Source: Pseudalgibacter ostreae | GTDB taxonomy: Bacteria; Bacteroidota; Bacteroidia; Flavobacteriales; Flavobacteriaceae | Direction of reading: 5' to 3' | DNA: 64,000 nucleotides | Assembly (NCBI RefSeq): GCF_042427585.1 | Contig: NZ_JBHMFC010000074.1 | Coordinates: forward strand, 124,001 to 188,000 | In this document: positions 37,909 through 46,581 of the stretch, in pieces | How the letters are laid out: the number at the start of each line of letters is the position of its first letter | Position numbering within the stretch: the stretch's first letter is position 1 | Position numbers and translations under genes: made by a program | Notes under the pieces: model-generated | The model's database searches: none | What the model saw: the letters and a program-made list of their open reading frames with translations, nothing else | Told to the model about the DNA's origin: nothing

Positions 37909-39258
37909 ATGAGTTCAAACAGAAGAGATTTTTTAAAAAAAACAGCATTAGGTACAGTGGGAGCTACATTAGCAGCGAGTAGCCTTAATGCGATGTCGGC
38001 CAAAAGCTACTCCAGGATAATAGGATCAAACGACAGAATAAATGTTGCACTCCAGGGCTTAGGTAGACGTTACGGTGCGTTTATATCGGCCATAGCAGAT
38101 AAAAACAACAACATCGAACTTAGTTATTTATGCGATGTTATGAAAAGTCAGCGCGACAATGCCGCCAATGCTGTATCTAAAAGAATAAACAATAAGCCTA
38201 AACTGGAAAACGACATCAGGAAGATTCTAAATGATAAAAATGTTGATGCTATATTTATGGCTACACCAGACCATTGGCATGCCCCAGGCGCTTGCATGGC
38301 CATGCAAGCCGGGAAACATGTCTATTTAGAAAAACCTTGCAGCCATAATCCAAAAGAAGGCGAATTGGTAGTTGCTTATCAAAAAAAATATAACAAAGTA
38401 GTACAAATGGGGAACCAACAGCGTTCTTCATTGCAATCACAAGAAATTATAAAAGCCATCCATGAAGGAGCCATTGGCGATGTTTATAATGCTATTGCAT
38501 TTTACACCAGTAAACGTGGGCCAGTGCCACATCAAACAAAAACAGCTCCACCAGCGGGTTTAGATTGGGATTTGTTTCAAGGGCCAGCACCCAGAAGAGC
38601 TTATACTGATGATACCTGGAATTATAACTGGCACTGGTATGGTTGGGATTATGGAACCGCCGAAATGGGAAATAATGCCACTCACGAGCTAGATATCGCA
38701 CGTTGGGCCTTAGACGTTAAATACCCTGAGCATGTAGAAGTTAAATCGGGGAAATTCCATTATAAAGATGATGGTTGGGAAATGTACGATACCATGGAAG
38801 CCACTTTCCGCTTTGCGGGCAATCGAACCATACAATGGGACGGGCGCAGTAGAAACGGCTATGACAAGTATGGTTCTGGTCGTGGCACTATAATATACGG
38901 CTCTAACGGCTCAGCATTTATTAACCGTGATGGCTATAAACTGTTTGATATAAAAGGAAAGGAAGTGAAACAAAATGTGGTTCCAGGTATTGAAGATGGC
39001 AACGCACTAGGTGGTGGCGGACAACTTTCCCATGCACACACCGTTAATTTTTTCGATGCTATTAGAGGTAAAGCAGCACTAACGTCTCCTATAGACGAAG
39101 GGGCGATTAGCCAAATGCTAACACATTATGCCAATATAGCTTCTAGAATCGATTCTTCTTTTGAAGTTGATGAAATTTCAGGTCGTATCTACAACAGAGA
39201 AGCCATGACGTTATGGTCTAGAGCTTATGAACCAGGTTGGGAAATAAAACCTGTATAA
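37909..39258 (+). CDS. Gfo/Idh/MocA oxidoreductase, Tat-exported (first)
   Basis: A 449-residue NAD(P)-dependent sugar oxidoreductase. The N-terminus is a twin-arginine export signal (SNRRDFLKKTALG). The Rossmann fold begins at INVALQGLGRRYG, and the catalytic-lysine motif is EKPCSHN (YLEKPCSHNPKEG). The C-terminal sheet domain has the substrate-side motif WHWYGWDYGTAEMGNNATHELDIARW. Tat export of a folded, cofactor-loaded enzyme means that it works in the periplasm. With the upstream DUF1080 protein it fits a 3-keto-glycoside route, in which C3 oxidation weakens the glycosidic bond. Substrate and redox partner are unknown. Confidence 0.9.
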   Translation: MSSNRRDFLKKTALGTVGATLAASSLNAMSAKSYSRIIGSNDRINVALQGLGRRYGAFISAIADKNNNIELSYLCDVMKSQRDNAANAVSKRINNKPKLENDIRKILNDKNVDAIFMATPDHWHAPGACMAMQAGKHVYLEKPCSHNPKEGELVVAYQKKYNKVVQMGNQQRSSLQSQEIIKAIHEGAIGDVYNAIAFYTSKRGPVPHQTKTAPPAGLDWDLFQGPAPRRAYTDDTWNYNWHWYGWDYGTAEMGNNATHELDIARWALDVKYPEHVEVKSGKFHYKDDGWEMYDTMEATFRFAGNRTIQWDGRSRNGYDKYGSGRGTIIYGSNGSAFINRDGYKLFDIKGKEVKQNVVPGIEDGNALGGGGQLSHAHTVNFFDAIRGKAALTSPIDEGAISQMLTHYANIASRIDSSFEVDEISGRIYNREAMTLWSRAYEPGWEIKPV

Positions 39259-39312
39259 TCGTTAACTCTAGCACATACTATAATAATTTTATGTCTTAAA
39301 AATCAAAACACA

Positions 39313-40518
39313 TTGAAAAGAAGAGATTTTATTATCAAAAGTTCCATGGCTTCTGTAGCGGTTACAACTTCTGCTATAGCCATGTCCAATGGCTATCATT
39401 TTAAAAGTGCCAATGATATCGTAAACATCGGTATTATTGGCACTGGAGATAGAGGTACTGGACTTTCCGCCAATATAAATAGTATCGCTAATTTTAATAT
39501 TATAGCCTGTTGCGATACCTTGCCCTTTAAATTAGAAAACGGATTAAAAGCTGCAAATGGAAAAGCCAAAGGCTACAGCGACTACCGCAAATTATTAGAT
39601 AATAAGGATATTGATGCCATTTTGGTTGCCACACCTTTTAACACACACTCGCAAATTGCGATAGATGCTTTAGACGCCGGAAAACATGTGTATTGCGAAA
39701 AGACTATGGCCAAAGGTTACAGCAGTATTCAAAACCTTGTAAATAAAGTAGACCAATCGGATCGTATTTTTCAAACAGGACATCAATATCACAGCTCTAA
39801 ACTATATACCCATGTAGTCGATTTAATTAAAAAAGGCAAAATAGGTAAAGTAACAGCTTTTGAGTGCCAATGGAACCGACATGGCAATTGGAGACGAAAC
39901 GTTCCTAGTCCTGAATTAGAAAGGTTGATTAACTGGCGGATGTACCGGGAATACTCTGGAGGCTTGGTTGCAGAGCTTAGCTCTCATCAAATCGACTTTG
40001 CCAACTGGGTTTTAAACGAAACTCCAAATCAAGTAATGGGCGTTGGCGGTGTAGATTATTACAAAGACGGCCGAGAAACCTATGATAACATTCACTTAAT
40101 TTACAGTTATCCTAGTGGTGTAAAAGCAAAATTTACCTGCTTAACAAGCAACGCTAAAGATGGGTATCAAATAAAAGTGATGGGCGATAAAGGAACAATC
40201 CATTTAAGCTATACCAAGGCATGGTTTTTCCCTGAAGGCGTAAATGAAAATAAAATATTAGGCCTTGTAGATGGCGTTTCTGGTGCCACGGTAAAATGGG
40301 ATAAAGGGCTAGGCCTTCCTATTGAAATAGACCATAAGGAACCAAGTCTCCAAGCTCTAATGGATTTTAAAGACAGTATCACAAATAACAGTAAACCCAT
40401 TTCGGATATTAAAACAGGAGCTAATACGGCCATTTGCGTTCAAATGGGGCTAGATGCGATGTATTCTAACACAATAATTACGGAAGAAGCCGTTAAAGAC
40501 CTTAAGTTTTATGACTAA
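39313..40518 (+). CDS. Gfo/Idh/MocA oxidoreductase, Tat-exported (second)
   Basis: A 401-residue relative of the preceding enzyme. The start codon is TTG (39313-39315), because the twin-arginine signal (KRRDFIIKSS) begins directly after it and no ATG precedes it in frame. The Rossmann motif is VNIGIIGTGDRGTG. The catalytic-lysine motif is EKTMAKG instead of EKP. Later motifs include SHQIDFANWVLNE. It probably oxidises or re-reduces a different sugar of the same pathway, for example closing the redox cycle of its neighbour. It overlaps the start of the GH78-like gene by 8 bases, so translation is coupled. Confidence 0.9.
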   Translation: MKRRDFIIKSSMASVAVTTSAIAMSNGYHFKSANDIVNIGIIGTGDRGTGLSANINSIANFNIIACCDTLPFKLENGLKAANGKAKGYSDYRKLLDNKDIDAILVATPFNTHSQIAIDALDAGKHVYCEKTMAKGYSSIQNLVNKVDQSDRIFQTGHQYHSSKLYTHVVDLIKKGKIGKVTAFECQWNRHGNWRRNVPSPELERLINWRMYREYSGGLVAELSSHQIDFANWVLNETPNQVMGVGGVDYYKDGRETYDNIHLIYSYPSGVKAKFTCLTSNAKDGYQIKVMGDKGTIHLSYTKAWFFPEGVNENKILGLVDGVSGATVKWDKGLGLPIEIDHKEPSLQALMDFKDSITNNSKPISDIKTGANTAICVQMGLDAMYSNTIITEEAVKDLKFYD

Positions 40519-42349
40519 ATACGCTTCACTTATATTTTTTCTGATTGTTTTTTTCAATTTAAATGCCCAAAATCTAGATGAGCAATTTGATTTAAAAAAC
40601 ACTTTTATTCAACCAGAAAATATTATACAAATTAATGATGGCCATTATTTTATAGACTTCGGAAAAGCATATTTCGGTACTATTGAAATCACTTCAAAAG
40701 AATCTCAATCCGATTCTTTAATTGTTCATTTGGGTGAAAAATTAAATGGTGTATCCCACATCGACAGAAATCCAGGAGCCACTATTCGTTATAAAAGGGC
40801 GAAGTTAAATGCCTTAACCGCAAATATACCCACTTCACCAAAGCTGGAACCTTATAAAAGAAATACAACCGGTGCTGCTATTAGGCTGCCCGATAGTGTT
40901 GGGGTTATCATTCCATTTCGTTATTGTGAAATTGAAAACTTGAAAGTCCCGATTGAATCTATTACTATTAGACAAAAAGCGCTTCATAATAAATTTAATG
41001 ATAAAGCTAGTTCTTTTTCTTCTTCTAATAAAACAATGGACGCTATCTGGGAAATGTGTAAACACACCATAAAAGCGACAAGTTTTACTGGATATTATGT
41101 AGATGGTGATCGAGAACGCATTCCTTACGAGGCCGATGCCTACATCAATCAACTTAGCCATTACAGCGTTGATAACGAGTATGCGATGGCACGACGCACC
41201 AATGCTTATTTTATAGACAATCCAACTTGGCCAACCGAATGGTTATTGCACACAGTCCTGATGTTTTACACAGATTACATGTACACGGGCGACATTGTAC
41301 CTCTAAAAGAACATTATGAAAATTTAAAACTTAAAACCCTTATGGATCTTGAGCGACCAGACGGCTTAATAAGTTCACAATCGCCCAACCTAACCAAAGC
41401 ATTAGTTTTAAAATTAGGTTTTAAAAAAGCAGACACCAAGATAAAAGATATTATAGATTGGCCACCAGCACAAAAAGATACAGGTTGGAAACTCGCTACC
41501 GCAGAAGGCGAGCGTGATGGATATGATATTGTACCTGTAAACACCGTTATTAATTCCTTTTACTATTACAATTTGAAGCTAATGAGCGAAATTGCTGGAT
41601 TTATTGATAATAAAGAAGATGTTATTTTTTTTAACAAGAAGGCGAAAAAAGTAAAGGAAACGATTAATACTATATTATTTGATAGCGAAAAAGGAATTTA
41701 CATAGATGGCGAGGGGTCTACCCACTCTGCTTTACATGCCAACATGTTGCCACTTGCTTTCGATTTGGTTCCCGAAGAACATATTGCTTCTGTTACAAAA
41801 TTTATAAAATCCCGGGGTATGGCTTGTAGCGTTTATGGCGCACAGTATTTATTAGAGGGGCTTTATAAAAACGGTGAAGCACAATATGCAGCCCGTTTAA
41901 TAACCGATACTACGGGCGACAGAAACTGGTGGAATATGATAAAATCCGGCTCCACCATGGCTATGGAAGCTTGGGACGTAAAATACAAACCTAACACCGA
42001 TTGGAACCATGCTTGGGGAACAGCACCATTAAATGTAATTACAAGATATATGTGGGGTATAACACCCAAAACCGCAGGTTTTAGCGTGGCCCAAATTAAA
42101 CCTCAATTGGGAGATTTGTCTTTTTCATCAATAAAAGTCCCCACTAAAGTGGGTTTTATTAATGCTGATTTTAAGAAGAACAAAAACAACACTGCTACAT
42201 ATTACATCACAATACCGAATCAAATGACTGCGGAATTTATAGTGCCCGAAAAATCAAAAAAAGTGTTTTTAAACAAGAAAAGAATAAAAGGAAATAAGGC
42301 TTCTTTCATTCTCGAAGGCGGAACCACTAGTATTGAAATAATCTATTAA
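40511..42349 (+). CDS. GH78-like alpha-L-rhamnosidase
   Basis: A 612-residue exported (alpha/alpha)6-barrel enzyme. The signal peptide ends LNAQ. An N-terminal beta-sandwich (about residues 20-160) precedes the catalytic domain, which opens with the acidic cluster DGDRERIPYEAD (Asp198 to Asp209), the GH78 counterpart of DxxxRxERxxxxGD. WNHAWGTAPLN and a C-terminal beta-sandwich follow. GH78 enzymes release terminal alpha-L-rhamnose. It is the last gene of the PUL2 plus-strand operon and is followed by a strong hairpin. A related family with another specificity is possible, because the motif is not the most typical form. Confidence 0.8.
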   Translation: MTKYASLIFFLIVFFNLNAQNLDEQFDLKNTFIQPENIIQINDGHYFIDFGKAYFGTIEITSKESQSDSLIVHLGEKLNGVSHIDRNPGATIRYKRAKLNALTANIPTSPKLEPYKRNTTGAAIRLPDSVGVIIPFRYCEIENLKVPIESITIRQKALHNKFNDKASSFSSSNKTMDAIWEMCKHTIKATSFTGYYVDGDRERIPYEADAYINQLSHYSVDNEYAMARRTNAYFIDNPTWPTEWLLHTVLMFYTDYMYTGDIVPLKEHYENLKLKTLMDLERPDGLISSQSPNLTKALVLKLGFKKADTKIKDIIDWPPAQKDTGWKLATAEGERDGYDIVPVNTVINSFYYYNLKLMSEIAGFIDNKEDVIFFNKKAKKVKETINTILFDSEKGIYIDGEGSTHSALHANMLPLAFDLVPEEHIASVTKFIKSRGMACSVYGAQYLLEGLYKNGEAQYAARLITDTTGDRNWWNMIKSGSTMAMEAWDVKYKPNTDWNHAWGTAPLNVITRYMWGITPKTAGFSVAQIKPQLGDLSFSSIKVPTKVGFINADFKKNKNNTATYYITIPNQMTAEFIVPEKSKKVFLNKKRIKGNKASFILEGGTTSIEIIY

Positions 42350-42365
42350 AACACCTCTATTGAAC

Positions 42366-42423
42366 GGAAGTGCTTAGGTGCTACGGGGAACTGCGAACAT
42401 CCGTTTTAGGCGCATATACTTCC
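42366..42423. repeat. GC-richer structured element after the GH78-like gene
   Basis: A 58-base stretch bounded by the inverted ends GGAAGT (42366-42371) and ACTTCC (42418-42423). It contains two near-copies of TTAGGYGC and is clearly richer in G and C than the surrounding AT-rich DNA. It could be a small palindromic intergenic repeat or a structured 3' RNA. No protein-coding potential was seen. Confidence 0.3.
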
Positions 42424-42475
42424 TATAATAGCTTTAGAAAGCATTAAAACAAGTATTATAAAAATAACACAAGCT

Positions 42476-42541
42476 AAAAAGCATGAGTACAATTTTTCAG
42501 CCTACTGATGGTATTTCAATAAGCTGAAAAATTGCGCTTTT
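42476..42541. terminator. Bidirectional terminator between the GH78-like gene and der
   Basis: A perfect 12-base stem, CAATTTTTCAGC (42490-42501) pairing with GCTGAAAAATTG (42523-42534), surrounds a 21-base loop. An outer AAAAGC/GCTTTT pair extends it, giving a T-run on either strand. It lies between two convergent genes and can stop both transcripts. Confidence 0.65.
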
Positions 42542-42590
42542 ATCATCCAAACACATATTAAATCTCAAGCTTTTTAGAAAGAAAATAAAA

Positions 42591-43895
42591 TTACTTCTTC
42601 CGCATATAGACACTAATCGGCACACCTGTAAAATCAAAGTGTTCACGAAGTTTGTTTTCTAAAAAGCGTTTATAAGGTTCCTTTACATACTGGGGGAGGT
42701 TACAGAAAAAAGCAAATTGCGGTTGCGGTGTTGGCAACTGCATGATGTATTTAATCTTAACATATTTAGCTTTATATGCTGGAGGAGGATAGTTTTCAAT
42801 AATAGGCAAAAACACCTCATTAAGCTTACTCGTTTTTATTTTTTTAGTACGGTTTTGGTAAACAGTAACAGCGGTTTCAATAGCTTTAAAAATACGTTGC
42901 TTTGTTAAAACAGACATAAAAATAATAGGCACATCTACAAACGGCTCCATCTCTTCTCGAATTCCCTGCTCATATTCCTTCATCGATTTATGGTCTTTTT
43001 CAACTAAATCCCATTTATTAACAAGAATTACAATACCTTTTCTATTGCGTTCTGCCAGCCAAAATATGTTCTGTACTTGGCCATCAAATCCTCGGGTAGC
43101 GTCCATAACAATTAAACAAACATCGCTATGCTCTATGGCACGCACACTTCGCATAACCGAATAAAACTCTAAATCTTCTTTAACCTTGGCTTTTCTTCTA
43201 ATACCTGCTGTATCCACCAAATTAAATTCAAATCCAAAACGGTTATATTTTGTATCAATGGAATCTCTAGTCGTTCCCGCAATATCGGTAACAATATATC
43301 GATCTTCACCTATTAGGGCGTTTATAAAAGAGGATTTTCCTGCGTTTGGGCGTCCTACAACAGCGAAGCGAGGCAGTTCTGCCTCTACAACGTTTTCCTT
43401 AACAGGCAGAGCCTCTACCAAAGCATCTAACAAATCTCCTGTACCACTACCGCTAATGCTGGCAATAGTATAATATTCACCCAATCCTAATGAATAAAAC
43501 TCTACAGCATCTTCATTACGCTTAGCATTATCCACTTTATTGACCACTAAAAAAACAGGTTTATTTACTTTACGCAACAGTTTAGCAACATCTTCATCCA
43601 TTCCCGTAACACCTGCTTCCACATCCACCATAAAAATAATGGCATCGGCTTCATCTATAGCCAGCTCTACCTGCTTATCTATTTCAGCTTCAAAAACATC
43701 ATCGCTTCCCAACACATAACCACCAGTATCAATAACCGAAAACTCTCTACCGTTCCAATCACTTTTACCATAATGGCGGTCTCTTGTTACGCCACTAATA
43801 GCATCGACAATAGCTTCCCGCCGTTGAATTAAACGATTGAAAAAGGTTGACTTTCCTACATTGGGGCGTCCTACTATTGCTACTATATTGCTCAT
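42591..43895 (-). CDS. der: Ribosome-assembly GTPase Der (EngA)
   Basis: A 434-residue protein with two consecutive GTPase domains and a C-terminal KH-like domain. The first domain shows GRPNVGKST, DTGG and NKVD; the second GRPNAGKSS, DTAGIRRK and NKWD. The KH-like part ends FCNLPQYVKEPYKRFLENKLRE. It acts in the cytoplasm in maturation of the 50S ribosomal subunit. The length is normal. A -7-like TATTTTTG on the minus strand (43966-43959) lies about 64 bases upstream. Identification is certain. Confidence 0.98.
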   Translation of the reverse strand: MSNIVAIVGRPNVGKSTFFNRLIQRREAIVDAISGVTRDRHYGKSDWNGREFSVIDTGGYVLGSDDVFEAEIDKQVELAIDEADAIIFMVDVEAGVTGMDEDVAKLLRKVNKPVFLVVNKVDNAKRNEDAVEFYSLGLGEYYTIASISGSGTGDLLDALVEALPVKENVVEAELPRFAVVGRPNAGKSSFINALIGEDRYIVTDIAGTTRDSIDTKYNRFGFEFNLVDTAGIRRKAKVKEDLEFYSVMRSVRAIEHSDVCLIVMDATRGFDGQVQNIFWLAERNRKGIVILVNKWDLVEKDHKSMKEYEQGIREEMEPFVDVPIIFMSVLTKQRIFKAIETAVTVYQNRTKKIKTSKLNEVFLPIIENYPPPAYKAKYVKIKYIMQLPTPQPQFAFFCNLPQYVKEPYKRFLENKLREHFDFTGVPISVYMRKK

Positions 43896-44066
43896 GGTCT
43901 TAAAATTTTTGGTATCAGGCTATAACCGATTTTATTACAAGTGTCCTGAAAACTTTTGCAAAAATATGAAATATACTCGATGCATAACTCTTTTTTATCA
44001 AAGATTGAAATTATTTAAAGTTTAAATAAAAAAATAGTAATTTCCCATTTACAAAAAACAAGTTAC

Positions 44067-44573
44067 ATGGCATTATCTAATGATATCGTTTTACGTCCGC
44101 GTTTTAAGTTTGAAATTCCACGAACTCATGCATCGGTTTTAAGGGATTTCGAAAAAACAAGCTCGACTCAAACCGACTTTATAGTAAGCAGAGTAGACGA
44201 CCATGTGTTTATCAAACTGCCAAAAGCCCAACAACTTTTTTGGTCGCCACAATTGCATCTGGAAATTAATGAAGTTAATAAAGATACCTGTATGCTACAC
44301 GGTCTTTTCGGTCCTAACCCAACCGTTTGGACACTTTTTATGTTTCTCCACTTTATGGTAGCAGGGTTATTTATTGCCTTTGGTATTTGGGGTTATACCA
44401 ACTGGACCCTAAACCAAACATTTGCAATACAAACCAGTCTTATGGTATTAATGGTCGTGATTTGGATTGCTCTTTATTTTGCAGGAAGCATAGGGAAAGT
44501 CTCTAATAAGAAAGAAATGCATGCCCTTAATGATTTTATGTACCATGTTCTAAAGCAAGAAAAAAAAACATAA
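44067..44573 (+). CDS. Small membrane protein with two helices, unknown function
   Basis: A 168-residue protein not recognised beyond its topology. Residues 1-90 are soluble and contain several Phe, Lys and Arg residues (IVLRPRFKFEIPRTHASVLRDF). Two membrane helices follow (about residues 94-118 and 127-146), then a short charged tail ending HVLKQEKKT. It stands between der and era, both on the other strand, and has its own transcription unit. The start ATG follows an AT-rich leader. No catalytic motif is visible. Confidence 0.8.
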   Translation: MALSNDIVLRPRFKFEIPRTHASVLRDFEKTSSTQTDFIVSRVDDHVFIKLPKAQQLFWSPQLHLEINEVNKDTCMLHGLFGPNPTVWTLFMFLHFMVAGLFIAFGIWGYTNWTLNQTFAIQTSLMVLMVVIWIALYFAGSIGKVSNKKEMHALNDFMYHVLKQEKKT

Positions 44574-44683
44574 CCGCTAGGTGCCATAACGTTTTAAAAA
44601 AACAGATTTAATATGAGTTCATTTCATCTTGAACCTCTATAAAATGCTTTAAAACTTTAAGACCACCAAATCCATATGTTTTA

Positions 44684-45565
44684 TTAGTTATTATAACCAA
44701 AACGTTTTAGCTGATTCTGGTTACTACGCCAATTTTTATTGACTTTTACATACAACTCTAAATGAATTTGTTTTCCGAAAAACTTCTCTAAGTCCTTTCT
44801 CGCTTCTACTCCAACACGTTTTAAAGCTGAGCCTTTATGTCCGATAATGATTCCTTTTTGGGTTTCACGCTCCACCATAATCACCGATCGTACTCTTATA
44901 ATATGATCTTCTTCAAAAAACTCTTCGGTATCTACTTCAACCGCATATGGAATCTCCTTCTTGTAATGAATAAGGATTTTTTCACGAATGGTTTCATTTA
45001 TAAAAAAACGTTCAGGCTTATCGGTCAATTGATCTTTAGGGTAAAATGGCGGCGACTCTGGAAGCAATTCAATAATGCGATCAAAAACCTCTTTAACCTG
45101 AAAACCTGTTAAGGCCGAAATGGGGATAATCTCTGCATTAGGAACTTTATTCGCCCAAAGCTGTACTTGCGTTTCCAATTGTTCTTGATCGGAGGTATCA
45201 ATCTTGTTTAAAAGCAAAAGAACAGGGATTTTAGAATTTGTAATTTTATTAAAAAACGCTTCATCCTTAAGCTCTTGTTCGCCAATCTCAACCATATATA
45301 TTAGAATATCTGCATCCTCAAAAGCCGATTTAACAAATCCCATCATGGATGCTTGTAATTCATAAGCTGGTTTTATAATACCTGGTGTATCACTTAAAAC
45401 CACTTGAAAATCTTCTCCATTTACAATACCTAAAATACGGTGTCGTGTTGTTTGTGCTTTAGAGGTAATTATAGACAGTTTCTCGCCTACAAAGGCATTC
45501 ATTAATGTAGACTTCCCTACGTTTGGGTTTCCTATAATATTTACAAATCCTGCTTTATGGCTCAT
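44684..45565 (-). CDS. era: GTPase Era
   Basis: A 293-residue GTPase needed for 16S rRNA processing and 30S assembly. The GTPase motifs are GNPNVGKST, TTRHRI (effector), DTPG and NKID. The C-terminal KH domain carries GIIIGHKGSALKRVG. It binds near the 3' end of 16S rRNA at the inner face of the membrane. A -7-like TAACTTTG lies on the minus strand at 45594-45587, about 22 bases before the ATG, so the leader must be very short if this is the promoter. Identification is certain. Confidence 0.98.
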   Translation of the reverse strand: MSHKAGFVNIIGNPNVGKSTLMNAFVGEKLSIITSKAQTTRHRILGIVNGEDFQVVLSDTPGIIKPAYELQASMMGFVKSAFEDADILIYMVEIGEQELKDEAFFNKITNSKIPVLLLLNKIDTSDQEQLETQVQLWANKVPNAEIIPISALTGFQVKEVFDRIIELLPESPPFYPKDQLTDKPERFFINETIREKILIHYKKEIPYAVEVDTEEFFEEDHIIRVRSVIMVERETQKGIIIGHKGSALKRVGVEARKDLEKFFGKQIHLELYVKVNKNWRSNQNQLKRFGYNN

Positions 45566-45638
45566 CTATTATGTTTTTATAACATGCAAAGTTACAACCT
45601 TGTACCGTTAATTGCATTATTAAATTCATGAAACAAAA

Positions 45639-45668
45639 AAAAACAGGAAGCATACGCCTCCTGTTTTT
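45639..45668 (-). terminator. Intrinsic terminator after the FKBP gene
   Basis: AAAAACAGGA (45639-45648) and TCCTGTTTTT (45659-45668) form a perfect 10-base stem around a 10-base loop that can itself pair GC with GC. On the minus strand it ends in a run of eight or nine T residues. It lies 21 bases after the stop codon of the isomerase gene. Confidence 0.8.
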
Positions 45669-45689
45669 AATACTATATATAAGTGTAAA

Positions 45690-46409
45690 TTACTTTACCT
45701 CCAATAATTCTACTTCAAAAACCAATGCTGAGAAAGGTTTAATGGTACCGCCTCTTGGTGTAGCACCATAAGCTAAATCTTGAGGGATAAAAAACTTATA
45801 TTTAGCACCTTCAGACATCAACTGTAAGCCTTCTGTCCAACCTGGGATCACTTGTCCTACTCCAAATTCTGCTGGTTCGCCTCTATCCACTGAACTATCA
45901 AAAACAGTTCCGTCTGTTAGAGTGCCGTGATAATTTACTTTTACTGTAGATGCTGCAGTTGGTTTTGCTCCATTACCTTCTTTTAACACCTGATATTGTA
46001 ATCCGGTTTCGGTTACCATTACGCCTTCTTTAGCTTTATTTTCTTCTAAAAACTTTTCACCTTCCACTTTAACGTCTGCAAATTCTTCTTCAGCTTTTTT
46101 GGTAGCCTCTTCTTGTTGCTTCAGCATCGCTTCTTGTTGTTTCTTTTGGAAAAACGCTTGTAAGATAGGACCAACTTCATTTTCTTCAATTAAAATATTC
46201 GTTGAGTCGATACCATTTCTGTACCCTTGGATAAAAAGATCAGTATTGATTTCTTCAAAACTTGATTTCACATTTTTAGCTACGTCCAGTCCAATGGCAT
46301 AACTAACAGAGTCCACTTGTGTATCTAAAGATTTATTAGTAACGCCTTTATCACAAGAAGATACTACTGATGCCAATACTATAACACCTAAAAACTTAAC
46401 TAATTTCAT
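45690..46409 (-). CDS. FKBP-type peptidyl-prolyl isomerase, lipoprotein
   Basis: A 239-residue envelope folding catalyst. The lipobox is VVSSC (Cys19). An N-terminal dimerisation region (SYAIGLDVAKNVKSSF) is followed by a charged coiled coil rich in Gln, Glu and Lys (about residues 90-125). The C-terminal FKBP domain has VKVNYHGTLTDGTVFDSS, FGVGQVIPGWTEGLQLM, and the LAYG and GGTIKPFSALVFEVELLEV closing strand. It resembles the FkpA and Mip group. It is monocistronic: a terminator follows and a hairpin-bearing leader precedes it. The family is certain; client proteins are unknown. Confidence 0.93.
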   Translation of the reverse strand: MKLVKFLGVIVLASVVSSCDKGVTNKSLDTQVDSVSYAIGLDVAKNVKSSFEEINTDLFIQGYRNGIDSTNILIEENEVGPILQAFFQKKQQEAMLKQQEEATKKAEEEFADVKVEGEKFLEENKAKEGVMVTETGLQYQVLKEGNGAKPTAASTVKVNYHGTLTDGTVFDSSVDRGEPAEFGVGQVIPGWTEGLQLMSEGAKYKFFIPQDLAYGATPRGGTIKPFSALVFEVELLEVK

Positions 46410-46425
46410 TTTTTATCGATTTTAT

Positions 46426-46452
46426 AAATTCGCTGGTAAAAGTAGCGAATTT
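46426..46452 (-). promoter_or_regulatory. Inverted repeat in the FKBP leader
   Basis: A perfect 9-base inverted repeat AAATTCGCT/AGCGAATTT (46426-46434 and 46444-46452) with a 9-base spacer lies 17 bases before the FKBP start codon. On the minus strand the spacer contains TACTTTTA, which is close to a -7 element. It may be an operator over the promoter or a leader hairpin. Confidence 0.35.
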
Positions 46453-46581
46453 CTAATTAAAAATCCAAATAGTTGTTTATTCTATTTTTTTCTATAAATA
46501 CATGCTATTAAAAACAAAAAATATTAAAAAGACTTCTTTATCTTTAAAAATTGTTCACTTTGCATTTCTAAATTTCACCTC

